A stretch of DNA of 64,000 nt. It comes from Pseudomonas sp. B21-048 (GTDB lineage: Bacteria; Pseudomonadota; Gammaproteobacteria; Pseudomonadales; Pseudomonadaceae). This document shows, in pieces, positions 43,326-53,296 of this stretch. The notes below the pieces were generated by a model. That model was not told where the DNA came from, ran no database searches, and saw only the letters and a list, made by a program, of their open reading frames with translations. Where the stretch lies: the NCBI RefSeq assembly GCF_024748615.1, contig NZ_CP087168.1:620001-684000 (forward strand). The letters run 5' to 3'. Each line of letters opens with the position of its first letter. The stretch's first letter is position 1. The position numbers and the translations under genes were made by a program.

Positions 43326-46133
43326 TCAGACGGTCGAGGCCGTCCGATTCTGCTGATCGCGCTGAGCAACCCAGTGTTCGATCAGGTCGCGCAACTGCGA
43401 CAGCTCGACCGGTTTGGCCATGTGCCCGTCCATGCCGGCCTGGCGCGCGCGCTCTTTGTGCTCGGCGAGGATGTGTGCGGTCAGCGCCACCACGGGGGTG
43501 CGAATCCGCTGATTACCGACTTCCCAGGCGCGCAATTGCTGGGTGGCGGAGAAGCCGTCGAGGATCGGCATTTCACAGTCCATCAGCACCAGGTCATAGC
43601 GCTGGGCCTTCATCGCCACCAAGGCTTCTTCGCCATTGCTGGCGGTGTCCGGTTGCAGGTTGAGCTTGCCCAGCATGCCGCGTATGACTTTGGTCGAGAT
43701 GCTGTTGTCTTCGGCCACCAGTATGCGGAAATCGCTGGGCACCTTGACCGGAAGGGTAGGACCGGTGGGCAGTTGCGAGACGGACAGGCCTTTGTTGCGC
43801 TGGTTCAGTTCGTCCGCCAGGGTGGTCTTGAGGGTATAGCCGGCCACCGGTTTGGCAAGGATGCGTTTGATCCCGCAGTTGCGCGCGATGATCTTGCTCG
43901 GCGCGTTGCTGATGCCAGTGAGCATGATCAGCAGAATGTCGTGGTTCAGGCTTGGATCTTCCTTGATCTTGGCGGCCAGTTGCATGCCGGTCATGCCGGG
44001 CATGTTCTGGTCCAGCAGGACCACATCGAAGTAATCGCGCAGGTGAGCCTTGGTACGCAGCAATGCCAGGGCCTCCTTGCCGGACGGCACGGCGCTGACA
44101 TTCAGGCCCCAAGCGCTGCACTGCTGCACCAGCACCTTGCGACAGGTGTCGTTGTCATCCACGATCAATACGCGTGCGCCTTGCAGCGGGCTGTCCAGGT
44201 CTGACGTCGGATGTTCGAGACGGTCCGGGTCCAGTGGCAGGGTCAGCCATAATGTACTGCCCTGATTGGCGCCACACTTGATGCCGAATTCACCCTGCAT
44301 CAAACGGATCAGCTGACGGGCGATGACCAGCCCAAGATTGCCCCCCAGGCTGGTGGCCGAGAAAAAGTGCTTGCTATGCAGTTCGGCATGCATCAGTGCG
44401 TCGCGCTCCTGGGCCTCCATTGGGTGGCCGCTGTCCTGCACGGCGATGCGCAACCGCGGTTCGACGCTGCGTTCATCCAGAGCGACGACGATCAGAATCT
44501 CACCTTCGTCGGTTTTCTTCAGAGCGTTTTCCAGCAGGCTCAGCAGGGTCTGGCGCAGGCGCGTCGGATCACCGCTGATGACACGCGGTACCTGTGGCTG
44601 GATAAAACTGATCAGTTCGACGTTCTGCTGTTCGGCCTTGGCGCGGAAGATATTGAGGCAGTCTTCGATCAGGGCATTGAGATCAAACTGCACATCGTCC
44701 AGTTCAATCTGCCCGGATTCGAGTTTGGAGATGTCGAGAATTTCATTGATCAGCGTCAGCAGCTCGTTGCCGGCGCTATGGATGGTCTGCACGTAATCGC
44801 GCTGCTTGACCGACAACGGAGTGCCCAGCAGCAGTTCGGTCATGCCCAGCACGCCATTCATCGGGGTGCGGATTTCGTGGCTGATCTTTGCCAGAAATTC
44901 GGCTTTGGCGTTGATCTCGGCATTGCTGGCGGCCAGGTCGCGACTGATGCTGAAACGGTTTTCGGTGATACTGCGCTGTCGCTCGCCCAGGGCAATGCTC
45001 ATCAACAGGCCACTGATACAGATAAACACCAACAAAATGATGATCAGGCCTTGCGGAGAGACAAGGGTCAGCCCCTGCAGCGCCGGCAGAATAATCAATG
45101 TGCCAAGGTTGAAGACCACCATGGCCGCGACAAACAGGCGCGCCGGGCGATAACCTTTTTGCCAGTGATGGGCGCTGACGAACAATATACTGAGGCCGGC
45201 GAGGGCAACCAGCGCGTACGTGATGAGGTTCAGCGGCAGCGTGTTGACGAACAGCAACAGCAGACCGCAGACCATGATGAACAGGACGTCTCCCAGCAGC
45301 AGCTTGTTCAGCGGATGTGGGCCAAGCGGTGCGAAGAAGCAGTGGGCGAACATCAGGCCGCAAGGTGCAGTCAGCAGCAAGGCGAGGTAGGCACCGGGCG
45401 TCTGCAAGGCGGGCCAGTTCGGCAACCAGGGCCCCGCCAGATTCAGTAACAACACCAGGCTAAGCAACAACAATCCTTCGCATGCCGCCAGCCAGAGGCT
45501 GCTGCGTGAGCGGGTATAGGCATAACGCGTCAGGTTATGCAGGATCAACATTGCGATGCAGCCAAAAAGCAGGCCGTAGATCAGCGTCAGGTTCTGAGTG
45601 GCCGCGGTCATGACCGCCGATTGCAGGGTGATGTAAGGCCGCAATTGGTGTTCGGAGGCCAGCCGCAAGTAAACGTCGAGGGTTTTGTCGCTTTGTGGCA
45701 ACGGCAACATGAAGTCGCTGCTGGGGAGCGGGCGCTTGGTCTGGAGCTGCCCGGTACCGGTATTCATTTGATCGATCAACTGATCGCCGTCGAGCACATA
45801 CAGGTTGAGGTGCGACAAGTCCGGTGCGAACACGCGCAGCAACTGTTCATGCTTGCCAGGCGCGAGCCTGAAGCGCAGCCATAGTGCACCGTCGGGCGCG
45901 GCCGCGGTGAGGCGGTCGAGTTCGATGGGGCTGAATTGATTGGTGTAGCGGCTGGAACGGATATCGCTCAGCTGCAAGTCGCCCTGTTCGTCGAGCAATA
46001 CTGCCCAGCCACTGCCTTGCGCGGCTTGGGCCGGGAGCATGCAGAGCAAGGTCAGCAGAGTGACGGTGAAGCCTATGGCAATCCTGAGCCAGCGCACGGC
46101 GAAATCCCTTCGTAGGTTAATGCCAGAGTACAA
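43326..46133 (-). CDS. retS: Hybrid sensor kinase RetS
   Basis: A 935-residue membrane hybrid kinase. Order: signal or TM segment (15-37), periplasmic 7TMR-DISMED2 domain (about 40-175), seven-helix 7TMR-DISM region (about 183-380), HisKA with phospho-histidine H419 (KISHEIRTPMNG), HATPase (about 515-635) with degenerate G boxes (DSGHP and GGNLGL), REC1 (D708) and REC2 (D851). Two receivers plus location beside purD, as in PAO1 PA4856-PA4855, identify RetS rather than LadS. RetS dampens GacS and so lowers Rsm small-RNA levels, favouring acute-virulence traits over biofilm. It is monocistronic here, with 63 bases before purD. Confidence 0.92.
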   Translation of the reverse strand: MYSGINLRRDFAVRWLRIAIGFTVTLLTLLCMLPAQAAQGSGWAVLLDEQGDLQLSDIRSSRYTNQFSPIELDRLTAAAPDGALWLRFRLAPGKHEQLLRVFAPDLSHLNLYVLDGDQLIDQMNTGTGQLQTKRPLPSSDFMLPLPQSDKTLDVYLRLASEHQLRPYITLQSAVMTAATQNLTLIYGLLFGCIAMLILHNLTRYAYTRSRSSLWLAACEGLLLLSLVLLLNLAGPWLPNWPALQTPGAYLALLLTAPCGLMFAHCFFAPLGPHPLNKLLLGDVLFIMVCGLLLLFVNTLPLNLITYALVALAGLSILFVSAHHWQKGYRPARLFVAAMVVFNLGTLIILPALQGLTLVSPQGLIIILLVFICISGLLMSIALGERQRSITENRFSISRDLAASNAEINAKAEFLAKISHEIRTPMNGVLGMTELLLGTPLSVKQRDYVQTIHSAGNELLTLINEILDISKLESGQIELDDVQFDLNALIEDCLNIFRAKAEQQNVELISFIQPQVPRVISGDPTRLRQTLLSLLENALKKTDEGEILIVVALDERSVEPRLRIAVQDSGHPMEAQERDALMHAELHSKHFFSATSLGGNLGLVIARQLIRLMQGEFGIKCGANQGSTLWLTLPLDPDRLEHPTSDLDSPLQGARVLIVDDNDTCRKVLVQQCSAWGLNVSAVPSGKEALALLRTKAHLRDYFDVVLLDQNMPGMTGMQLAAKIKEDPSLNHDILLIMLTGISNAPSKIIARNCGIKRILAKPVAGYTLKTTLADELNQRNKGLSVSQLPTGPTLPVKVPSDFRILVAEDNSISTKVIRGMLGKLNLQPDTASNGEEALVAMKAQRYDLVLMDCEMPILDGFSATQQLRAWEVGNQRIRTPVVALTAHILAEHKERARQAGMDGHMAKPVELSQLRDLIEHWVAQRDQQNRTASTV

Positions 46134-46196
46134 CTATGCGCGGCGCCGGAATAGTCAGGCAAGGGTCGCAAGCCCTTGCCTGGCCGAATGGATGAC

Positions 46197-47492
46197 TTAT
46201 TCCTGATTTTCGCCACGCTCGCGGGCAATGGCGCGGTAGCCAATGTCCTTGCGGTAGAAGCAGCCTTCCCAGTCGATTTTAGCTGCCAGTTTGTAAGCCT
46301 GCTGCTGGGCTGCATCGACGCTGGTGCCCATGGCGGTTGCGCACAGCACCCGACCACCGGCAGTGACCACCTGACCGTCCTTGAGCGCAGTACCGGCATG
46401 GAAGACTTTGCCTTCCAGTGTCGCGGCTGCATCCAGGCCGTTGATGGCAACGCCTTTGGCGTAGTCACCCGGGTAACCGCCAGCGGCCAATACGATGCCG
46501 ACGCTCGGACGTGGATCCCATTGTGCTTCGACCTTGTCCAGCGCTTGCGCCAGGGCCGCTTCCACCAGCAACACCAGGCTCGACTGCAAACGCAGCATTA
46601 CCGGTTGGGTCTCGGGATCGCCGAAACGGCAATTGAACTCGATGACTTTTGGGTTGCCCGCCTTGTCGATCATCAGGCCGGCATAGAGGAAGCCAGTGTA
46701 AACGTTGCCTTCCTCGGCCATGCCACGCACGGTCGGCCAGATCACCAGGTCCATGACCCGCTGATGGACTTCGGCCGTGACGACCGGGGCCGGGGAGTAA
46801 GCGCCCATGCCGCCGGTGTTCGGGCCGGTGTCGCCGTCGCCGACGCGTTTGTGGTCCTGACTGGTGGCCATCGGCAACACGTTCTTGCCGTCGACCATGA
46901 CGATGAAGCTGGCTTCTTCGCCATCCAGGAACTCTTCGATCACCACGCGGGAACCGGCGTCGCCAAACGCGTTGCCGGCGAGCATGTCGCGCACTGCGTC
47001 TTCGGCTTCGCCCAGGGTCATGGCGACGATCACGCCTTTACCGGCGGCCAGGCCATCGGCCTTGATGACGATCGGTGCGCCTTTTTCGCGCAGATAAGCC
47101 AAGGCCGGCTCGACCTCTGTGAAGTTCTGGTAGTCGGCGGTCGGGATCTTGTGACGAGCCAGGAAGTCTTTGGTGAACGCTTTCGAACCTTCCAGTTGCG
47201 CGGCACCCGCAGTTGGGCCAAAGCAATCCAGACCACGGGCGCGAAACAGATCGACGACACCGGCGACCAGCGGCACTTCCGGACCGACGATGGTCAGGGA
47301 AACGTTTTTCTCCGCGAAATCTGCAAGCTGCTCAAGGGCCAGCACGTCGATAGCGACGTTCTCGCACTTGGCTTCAATGGCCGTGCCGGCGTTGCCCGGG
47401 GCAACGAAAACTTTCTGCACGCGCGGATCCTGAGCCACTTTCCAGGCCAGGGCGTGTTCACGGCCACCGCTGCCAATGATCAAAATATTCAT
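46197..47492 (-). CDS. purD: Phosphoribosylamine-glycine ligase PurD
   Basis: An ATP-grasp enzyme of 431 residues, second step of purine synthesis: phosphoribosylamine plus glycine and ATP to GAR. Features include MNILIIGSGGREHALAWK at the start, the ATP-grasp loop IVIKADGLAAGKGVIVA near 142, and FNCRFGDPETQ near 286. It follows purH in the same direction after a 151-base gap filled by a palindromic repeat, so the two are probably co-transcribed. Confidence 0.96.
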   Translation of the reverse strand: MNILIIGSGGREHALAWKVAQDPRVQKVFVAPGNAGTAIEAKCENVAIDVLALEQLADFAEKNVSLTIVGPEVPLVAGVVDLFRARGLDCFGPTAGAAQLEGSKAFTKDFLARHKIPTADYQNFTEVEPALAYLREKGAPIVIKADGLAAGKGVIVAMTLGEAEDAVRDMLAGNAFGDAGSRVVIEEFLDGEEASFIVMVDGKNVLPMATSQDHKRVGDGDTGPNTGGMGAYSPAPVVTAEVHQRVMDLVIWPTVRGMAEEGNVYTGFLYAGLMIDKAGNPKVIEFNCRFGDPETQPVMLRLQSSLVLLVEAALAQALDKVEAQWDPRPSVGIVLAAGGYPGDYAKGVAINGLDAAATLEGKVFHAGTALKDGQVVTAGGRVLCATAMGTSVDAAQQQAYKLAAKIDWEGCFYRKDIGYRAIARERGENQE

Positions 47493-47529
47493 TTCAAAAA
47501 CCTCGGATGACGCTAATTCTGTGGGGGCT

Positions 47530-47632
47530 GATCGTTCCCATGCTCTGCGTGGGAATGCCTCTACGGACGCTCCGCGTCCGAGGGACGCGGAGCGTCCCGG
47601 GCTGCGTGCCCACGCAGAGCGTGGGTACGATC
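47530..47632. repeat. Compound palindromic repeat in the purH-purD gap
   Basis: Outer arms gatcgttcccatgctctgcgtggg and cccacgcagagcgtgggtacgatc enclose an inner perfect stem, ggacgctccgcgtcc...ggacgcggagcgtcc. It is a two-level hairpin of a dispersed pseudomonad repeat; pieces recur at 7027-7048. It lies between co-directional genes. Confidence 0.85.
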
Positions 47633-47643
47633 AAGCAAAAAAA

Positions 47644-49251
47644 TCAGTGACGGAAGTGGCGCATGCCAGTAAAGACCATCGCGATGCCAGCCTCGTCGGC
47701 TGCTGCAATCACTTCGTTATCACGCATCGAGCCGCCCGGCTGGATCACCGCCGTGATGCCGACCTTGGCCGCATTGTCCAGACCATCGCGGAACGGGAAA
47801 AAGGCGTCGGAGGCCATCACCGAGCCTGCTACCTGCAACCCGGCGTGTTCAGCCTTGATCGCGGCGATACGCGCGGAGTTCACGCGGCTCATCTGGCCGG
47901 CGCCGACACCGATGGTCTGACGATTCTTGGCGTAGACGATGGCATTGGACTTCACGTATTTGGCGACTTTCCAGGCGAAGATCAGGTCGTTGATTTCCTG
48001 TTCGCTCGGGGCGCGCTTGGTCACGACTTTCAGGTCTTCGCTGCCGATCATGCCAATATCGCGGCTCTGCACCAGCAAACCGCCATTGACGCGTTTGTAG
48101 TCCCAGGCCGGAGCGCGATCAGCCGACCACTCGCCACAGGTCAGCAGGCGCACGTTGGCTTTTGCGGCGACGATGGCGCGGGCTTCTGCGCTGACGGACG
48201 GGGCGATGATCACTTCGACGAACTGACGCTCGACGATGGCTTTGGCAGTTTCAGCATCCAGTTCGCGGTTGAAGGCGATGATGCCGCCGAACGCCGATTC
48301 GGTGTCGGTGGCGTAGGCCAGTTCGTAAGCCTGACGAATGCCGCCTTCGGCGTCCGGGCTCACCGCCACGCCGCACGGGTTGGCGTGCTTGACAATCACG
48401 CAGGCCGGCTTGACGAAGCTCTTCACGCATTCCAGCGCCGCGTCGGTGTCGGCCACGTTGTTGTACGACAGCTCTTTGCCTTGCAGTTGGGTAGCGGTGG
48501 CGATGCCGACTTCGGCAGGCTTGGCTTCCACGTAGAACGCCGCGCTCTGGTGCGGGTTCTCGCCGTAGCGCATTTCCTGAGCCTTGATGAACTGGCTGTT
48601 GAAGGTGCGCGGGAATTCGCTGCGACCTTCGGTGCTGAGGGTTTCAGCCGCCTGGTTCACGGTGCCCATGTAGTTGGCGATCATGCCGTCATAGGCGGCG
48701 GTGTGTTCGAAGGCCTTGAGCATCAGGTCGAAGCGCTGAGCGTAGGTCAGACCACCGGCCTTGAGGCTTTCCAGGACGCTGGCGTAATCGCTGGCATTCA
48801 CCACGATGGCCACGTCTTTGTGGTTCTTGGCGGCCGAACGGACCATGGTCGGGCCGCCGATGTCGATGTTTTCGATGGCGGTCGGCAGGTCGCAGCCTGG
48901 CTTGTTGATGGTGGCTTGGAACGGGTACAGGTTGACCGCGACCAGGTCGATCGGCTTGATGCCGTGCTCGTTCATGATGGCGTCGTCGATACCGCGACGA
49001 CCGAGAATCCCGCCGTGGATTTTCGGGTGCAGGGTTTTCACCCGACCGTCCATCATTTCTGCAAAACCGGTGTAATCCGCGACTTCCACTGCGGCAACGC
49101 CGTTGTCGCGCAGCAGTTTGAACGTCCCGCCGGTGGAGAGGATTTCGACGCCCAGGGCTTCGAGCTCTTTGGCGAATTCGAGGATCCCGGTCTTGTCGGA
49201 AACGCTGATCAAGGCGCGGCGGATCGGCAGGCGGGTAGTCTGGTCGGTCAT
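47644..49251 (-). CDS. purH: Bifunctional AICAR transformylase / IMP cyclohydrolase PurH
   Basis: A 535-residue enzyme for the last two steps of IMP synthesis. The N-terminal part (about 1-200, [20 protein letters not shown]) is the cyclohydrolase; the C-terminal part holds the transformylase motif KHANPCGVA (about 273) and ends with the family-typical GMRHFRH. The start is ATG 49251 (MTDQTTRLP); eleven residues further upstream in frame have no family support. It follows fis after a terminator. Confidence 0.96.
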   Translation of the reverse strand: MTDQTTRLPIRRALISVSDKTGILEFAKELEALGVEILSTGGTFKLLRDNGVAAVEVADYTGFAEMMDGRVKTLHPKIHGGILGRRGIDDAIMNEHGIKPIDLVAVNLYPFQATINKPGCDLPTAIENIDIGGPTMVRSAAKNHKDVAIVVNASDYASVLESLKAGGLTYAQRFDLMLKAFEHTAAYDGMIANYMGTVNQAAETLSTEGRSEFPRTFNSQFIKAQEMRYGENPHQSAAFYVEAKPAEVGIATATQLQGKELSYNNVADTDAALECVKSFVKPACVIVKHANPCGVAVSPDAEGGIRQAYELAYATDTESAFGGIIAFNRELDAETAKAIVERQFVEVIIAPSVSAEARAIVAAKANVRLLTCGEWSADRAPAWDYKRVNGGLLVQSRDIGMIGSEDLKVVTKRAPSEQEINDLIFAWKVAKYVKSNAIVYAKNRQTIGVGAGQMSRVNSARIAAIKAEHAGLQVAGSVMASDAFFPFRDGLDNAAKVGITAVIQPGGSMRDNEVIAAADEAGIAMVFTGMRHFRH

Positions 49252-49282
49252 CTCAATGTCCATCAAAAGCAAAGGAGTCAGC

Positions 49283-49313
49283 AAAAAAGGCGACCGGTTT
49301 TACGCGGGCGCCT
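49283..49313 (-). terminator. Terminator after fis
   Basis: On the minus strand AGGCG...CGCCT is followed by TTTTT, just after the fis stop and before purH. It separates the dusB-fis unit from the purine genes. Confidence 0.75.
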
Positions 49314-49332
49314 TTCTGGTTTGATTGAATGC

Positions 49333-49653
49333 TTACAGCAAATCGTACTGCTTGAGTTTCTTGCGCAGGGTGCCCCGGTTCAACCCGAGCAACTCACTGG
49401 CTTTGGTCTGGTTGCCCTTGACGTAGTTCATCACGCATTCGAGCAGGGGAGCCTCGACTTCGGAGAGCACCAGGTTGTACACATCCGTGACGGCAGCGCC
49501 CTCAAGGTGGGCGAAATAATTGTGCAGCGCCTTCTCGACATTCCCGCGAAGGGTCTGACCTTCTTCGCTCGGCGTATTGAGGTGCTGTTTCAAATTCACG
49601 TTGTCGCTCACGGGTGTTGTTCCACTCACTAAAGTCTCGGTCATCATCGTCAT
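49333..49653 (-). CDS. fis: Nucleoid and transcription factor Fis
   Basis: A 106-residue DNA-bending protein. The C-terminal helix-turn-helix ([20 protein letters not shown]) is unmistakable. The start is ATG 49653 ([11 protein letters not shown]), giving the length usual in Pseudomonas, which is slightly longer than the 98 residues of E. coli. It overlaps dusB by four bases, the conserved dusB-fis coupling of gammaproteobacteria. Confidence 0.96.
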   Translation of the reverse strand: MTMMTETLVSGTTPVSDNVNLKQHLNTPSEEGQTLRGNVEKALHNYFAHLEGAAVTDVYNLVLSEVEAPLLECVMNYVKGNQTKASELLGLNRGTLRKKLKQYDLL

Positions 49654-50660
49654 GCGGCCACCCCTTCTCCGTCCCCTGTCAGGCTCTTGTAGCGTTCGGC
49701 GAAGAAGGCCCGAACGTAGGCGCATTGTGCTTCCGTCTCTTGCAAACGATTGAAGTGGGCGCGGAACTCCCTGGCGCCCGGCAAGGTTGCGAGATACCAG
49801 CCCACATGCTTGCGAGCTATGCGCACGCCCATGACGTCGCCATAGAAGGCATGCAGCGCGGCCAGATGCTCAAGCAGAATACGTTCCACCTCGATCAATT
49901 CCGGTGCCGGGAGTTTTTCGCCGGTACGCAGATAATGGTCGATTTCACGAAAAATCCAGGGCCGCCCCTGGGCAGCCCGACCCACCAACAGGCCGTCGGC
50001 ACCGGTCGCGTCGAGCACGTACCGGGCCTTCTCGGGCGAATCGATATCGCCATTGGCGAAGACCGGGATGGACACCGCCTGCTTGATCGCAGCAATGGTG
50101 TCGTATTCGGCAACTCCTGTGTACAAATCGGCACGGGTGCGGCCATGCACCGCCAGCGCCGTAATACCTGCCTGTTCGGCGATCTTCGCCACGGTCAGGC
50201 CGTTTTTGTTCATCCGGTCCCAGCCGGTGCGGATCTTCAGGGTGACCGGCACATCGACCGCGGCCACCACGGCCTGCAGGATCTCGGTCACCAATGCTTC
50301 ATCTTTCAACAGGGCGGACCCGGCGGCCTTGTTGCAGACCTTCTTCGCCGGACAGCCCATGTTGATATCAATAATCTGTGCGCCCAGTTCGACGTTGGCC
50401 CGGGCTGCATCCGCCAGCATCTGCGCATCACCGCCGGCGATCTGTACCGAGCGGGGCTCGGGATCGCCTTCGTGGATCATGCGCATCCGCGATTTGCGGG
50501 TGTTCCACAAGCTCATGTCGCTGGTGACCATTTCCGAGACTACAAGGCCTGCGCCCAGTCGCTTGCACAGCTGACGAAAGGGCTGGTCGGTGACACCCGC
50601 CATAGGGGCGAGAATCAAACCGTTGTGCAATGTATATGGACCGATGCGTACCGCCGACAT
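49650..50660 (-). CDS. dusB: tRNA-dihydrouridine synthase B
   Basis: A flavin-dependent enzyme of 336 residues that reduces uridines in the tRNA D-loop. The FMN-barrel start [21 protein letters not shown] and the active-site loop [18 protein letters not shown] (catalytic Cys at about residue 108) are typical. It is the first gene of the dusB-fis unit. Upstream, GGGTATCATGCC is a plausible extended -10 box. Confidence 0.96.
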   Translation of the reverse strand: MSAVRIGPYTLHNGLILAPMAGVTDQPFRQLCKRLGAGLVVSEMVTSDMSLWNTRKSRMRMIHEGDPEPRSVQIAGGDAQMLADAARANVELGAQIIDINMGCPAKKVCNKAAGSALLKDEALVTEILQAVVAAVDVPVTLKIRTGWDRMNKNGLTVAKIAEQAGITALAVHGRTRADLYTGVAEYDTIAAIKQAVSIPVFANGDIDSPEKARYVLDATGADGLLVGRAAQGRPWIFREIDHYLRTGEKLPAPELIEVERILLEHLAALHAFYGDVMGVRIARKHVGWYLATLPGAREFRAHFNRLQETEAQCAYVRAFFAERYKSLTGDGEGVAA

Positions 50661-50845
50661 AGGACTTCCCTGTTGTGGGGCCGGATCATGAGAGTTCGAA
50701 AAAGGGTTGGCATGATACCCGCTCTCGATGACTGGATAAAGGCTGAATTGAACAAAATCTGAACAGTTATTCTGTTATCGCCAGCGGTTTGGTTTGAACG
50801 GACAAAATCAGAAATTTGCCGTCAGGCCCATAGGGGTGAACCGTT

Positions 50846-52066
50846 TCACTCGGGCGAGTGGAAGCTCAGGCTGTAGTTCACCGCTTTGGGGCCTGGATCC
50901 AGAATGTCCAGCGCGATGTGGATCGGCGTTTGTGGTGGCATTTCCGCCAGGCCTTCGAGGTCACCGTTGAGGTACTCGCCTGGCTTGAAGCGACGGCTGG
51001 CAATGAGGTGGCCGTTCAGGTCGGCAAAGCGCAGCTCCAGCAATGGGAAAGGCTGGGAGAAGGACGCACGGTTGTAGATGATGGCATCGACCACCAGCGC
51101 ACCGTTGAAGTCCGGGTGGCTGCGGACCACCAGGTTGCTGCTTTTGACTTTCGCGATGTCGACTTTGGACGGCACGGTGCAACTGATGTGCGGGCACAGT
51201 TGCTGGAACCAGGGGCGGTACTGATCCTGGCGTGCCAGTTCGTCGAAGTGGTAGGCGACGTATTGGCCGACGAGGCCCGCAGCGCCGAACAGGATCAGTA
51301 GCAGCCAGAAAAAGCGCCGGCCCCAGGGGGAGCGACGCTTTTGCCAATCCAGTTGCAACGGGTCGTCGCTCAGGTCCTCCAGCGCTTGCGCGCGCAGGCC
51401 CGGTTCGCTGCGTTGGCGTCGCTTGCGCAAAGGCTCGACCGAGGGCAGATCGTCGTCGACTTCATCGGGCGTCGCCGACAGGCTTCCAAAGGTGATCGGA
51501 GTGTCGAGCGGGTCGTGCAGGCGTAGCTGTTGTATTGCGGGTTCGTCGTTTAGCTCCACGGGCTCCAACGACAAGGAAGGTTCGGTGCGCGAGTGTTTGT
51601 TCGGCTCGATCGTCGGTTCTGCCGTAGGTGCCTCGACCGTTTGCGCGCGATCGGCGGCTGATTCGCTGAATAGACTGTCGGACCAGGGCTCCTGGTCGTA
51701 TTCGCCGATATCGCGGTGAGCGCTGAGGCTGTCTTCGCGGGGCCGGCCGAATTCCGTCGTTGGCTGGATTTCCCGCTGTTCGAGCCGGGCGAGTTCTTCG
51801 TCCAGGTCCAGGCTGTCCAGATCCATTTCTGCAGCGGTCCATTGCTTTTGGCTGATGGCCCGCTGCACGGTCGGTTCGACGGGCGCCGGTGCAATCGGTT
51901 TGACCGTCTCCCTGCCGGCCCGCTGCTCGAGCAACTGCTTGGCGGCGTTGAACACCTGCAAGCACGAGCCGCAACGAACCACTCCACGGGCCACGCTCAA
52001 CTGAGCATGGCTGACGCGGAAGCTGGTTTGGCAATGCGGGCACTGGGTGACGAAGCTGTCGGTCAT
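50846..52066 (-). CDS. Zinc-ribbon DUF3426 membrane protein
   Basis: A 406-residue protein. The N-terminal MJ0042-type zinc ribbon has CPHC (residues 9-12) and CGSC (33-36). A long acidic, low-complexity linker follows to about 245, then one TM helix (FFWLLLILFGAAGLVGQYVA) and a periplasmic DUF3426 domain. It matches the uncharacterised gene next to prmA in PAO1 (PA4849). The gap before it on the dusB side (50661-50845) shows only promoter-like sequence. Confidence 0.88.
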   Translation of the reverse strand: MTDSFVTQCPHCQTSFRVSHAQLSVARGVVRCGSCLQVFNAAKQLLEQRAGRETVKPIAPAPVEPTVQRAISQKQWTAAEMDLDSLDLDEELARLEQREIQPTTEFGRPREDSLSAHRDIGEYDQEPWSDSLFSESAADRAQTVEAPTAEPTIEPNKHSRTEPSLSLEPVELNDEPAIQQLRLHDPLDTPITFGSLSATPDEVDDDLPSVEPLRKRRQRSEPGLRAQALEDLSDDPLQLDWQKRRSPWGRRFFWLLLILFGAAGLVGQYVAYHFDELARQDQYRPWFQQLCPHISCTVPSKVDIAKVKSSNLVVRSHPDFNGALVVDAIIYNRASFSQPFPLLELRFADLNGHLIASRRFKPGEYLNGDLEGLAEMPPQTPIHIALDILDPGPKAVNYSLSFHSPE

Positions 52067-52096
52067 GCGGCAATCCGGTTTATGCAGGCGCTCATT

Positions 52097-52975
52097 CTAG
52101 CGCCGACGGCCAGTGATGCGCACCCAGCCGTCGCGATTGGCGATCGGGTCCAGATCGAAGTCCTGGGCGTAGGCGGCGGCGACTTCTTCGCCTTGTTCTG
52201 CAAGGATACCTGACAGCGCCAAACGACCGCCTGGCTTGACCAGGCTGGACAGTTGCGGCGCCAGCGAAACCAGTGGGCCGGCAAGAATGTTGGCGACCAG
52301 CACGTCGGCCTGAACCTGTGGCAGGTCTTGCGGCAGATACAGCGGGAAGCGTTCGTCGGCAATGTTGTTGCGACCGGCGTTGTCGCGGGAGGCTTCCAGC
52401 GCCTGCACGTCGATGTCGGTGCCGACGGCTTCTTTGGCGCCCAGCAACAGGGCGGCAATCGCCAGAATCCCCGAACCACAACCGAAGTCGAGCACGTTGC
52501 AGCCTTTCAGGTCCTGACCGTCGAGCCATTCCAGGCACAGCGCGGTAGTCGGGTGAGTGCCGGTGCCGAACGCCAGGCCCGGATCCAGCAGCAGGTTCAC
52601 CGCGTCTGGCTCAGGCGCGGCGTGCCAGCTTGGGACGATCCACAGGCGCTGACCGAAACGCATCGGCTGGAAACCGTCCATCCAGCTGCGTTCCCAGTCC
52701 TGGTCTTCGATCACTTCGCTGTGGTGCTCGGGCAGCGGGCTGCCGGTCAGCAACTCAAGGTGCGCCAGTACGCTGGCGGCTTCAGTGCCACCTTCGAACA
52801 AGGCCAGCAGGTGAGTGTGCGACCACAGCGGGGTGGTGTTGAGTTCCGGTTCGAAAATCGGCTGATCTTCGGCGTCCATGAAAGTCACCGACACGGCGCC
52901 CACTTCAAGGAAAGCGTCTTCGTAGGTTTCGGCTTGTTCTGGGCTGATGGCGAGACGGACTTGCAGCCAAGGCAT
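52097..52975 (-). CDS. prmA: Ribosomal protein L11 methyltransferase PrmA
   Basis: A 292-residue S-adenosylmethionine-dependent enzyme that trimethylates ribosomal protein L11. The motif [20 protein letters not shown] (about 162) binds SAM, and [15 protein letters not shown] (about 133) is a PrmA hallmark. The start is ATG 52975 ([14 protein letters not shown]); the in-frame extension to 53239 runs through a REP element and is not coding. It precedes the DUF3426 gene by 30 bases. Confidence 0.95.
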   Translation of the reverse strand: MPWLQVRLAISPEQAETYEDAFLEVGAVSVTFMDAEDQPIFEPELNTTPLWSHTHLLALFEGGTEAASVLAHLELLTGSPLPEHHSEVIEDQDWERSWMDGFQPMRFGQRLWIVPSWHAAPEPDAVNLLLDPGLAFGTGTHPTTALCLEWLDGQDLKGCNVLDFGCGSGILAIAALLLGAKEAVGTDIDVQALEASRDNAGRNNIADERFPLYLPQDLPQVQADVLVANILAGPLVSLAPQLSSLVKPGGRLALSGILAEQGEEVAAAYAQDFDLDPIANRDGWVRITGRRR

Positions 52976-53094
52976 GGCGGGCACCTTTGAAAAATATGAT
53001 TGCAGCCTAGCGTGCTGCGAGAAGCGCGCAAGTTTACGCGAGCGCGAGGCAGAAGACGACCGTGTAGCCGCGCATCGGGAGTCATCCAATATCT

Positions 53095-53226
53095 GTGGCG
53101 AGGGAGCTTGCTCCCGCTGGAGCGCGAAGCGGTCCCAAAATGGCCGGTACGGATCTGTCTGGCACAACCCTGTTGAATGGTCTTGCGGTTGCTGTGCAAC
53201 CGAGCGGGAGCAAGCTCCCTCGCCAC
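53095..53226. repeat. REP-bounded inverted repeat
   Basis: Arms gtggcgagggagcttgctcccgct and agcgggagcaagctccctcgccac enclose about 80 bases with an inner gcgaagcggtccc word. It has the same general design as the elements near urtA but a different core. It lies between prmA and accC. Confidence 0.85.
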
Positions 53227-53251
53227 AAGGGTGAAGCATTCAATCCCCAGA

Positions 53252-53284
53252 AACAACAAAGCCGCCCGAAGGCGGCTTTGTTGA
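53252..53284 (-). terminator. Terminator of the accBC unit
   Basis: AAAGCCGCC-TTCG-GGCGGCTTT on the minus strand is followed by GTTGTTT. It is a strong TTCG-capped hairpin directly downstream of accC. The stem is symmetric, so it could also work on the plus strand. Confidence 0.85.
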
Positions 53285-53296
53285 TCGGGCTAAAGC

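Noticed and set aside
47476..49632. 718-codon plus-strand reading frame over purH and fis
   Set aside because: It is antisense to two conserved genes and spans the palindromic repeat and terminator; no ribosome-binding site.
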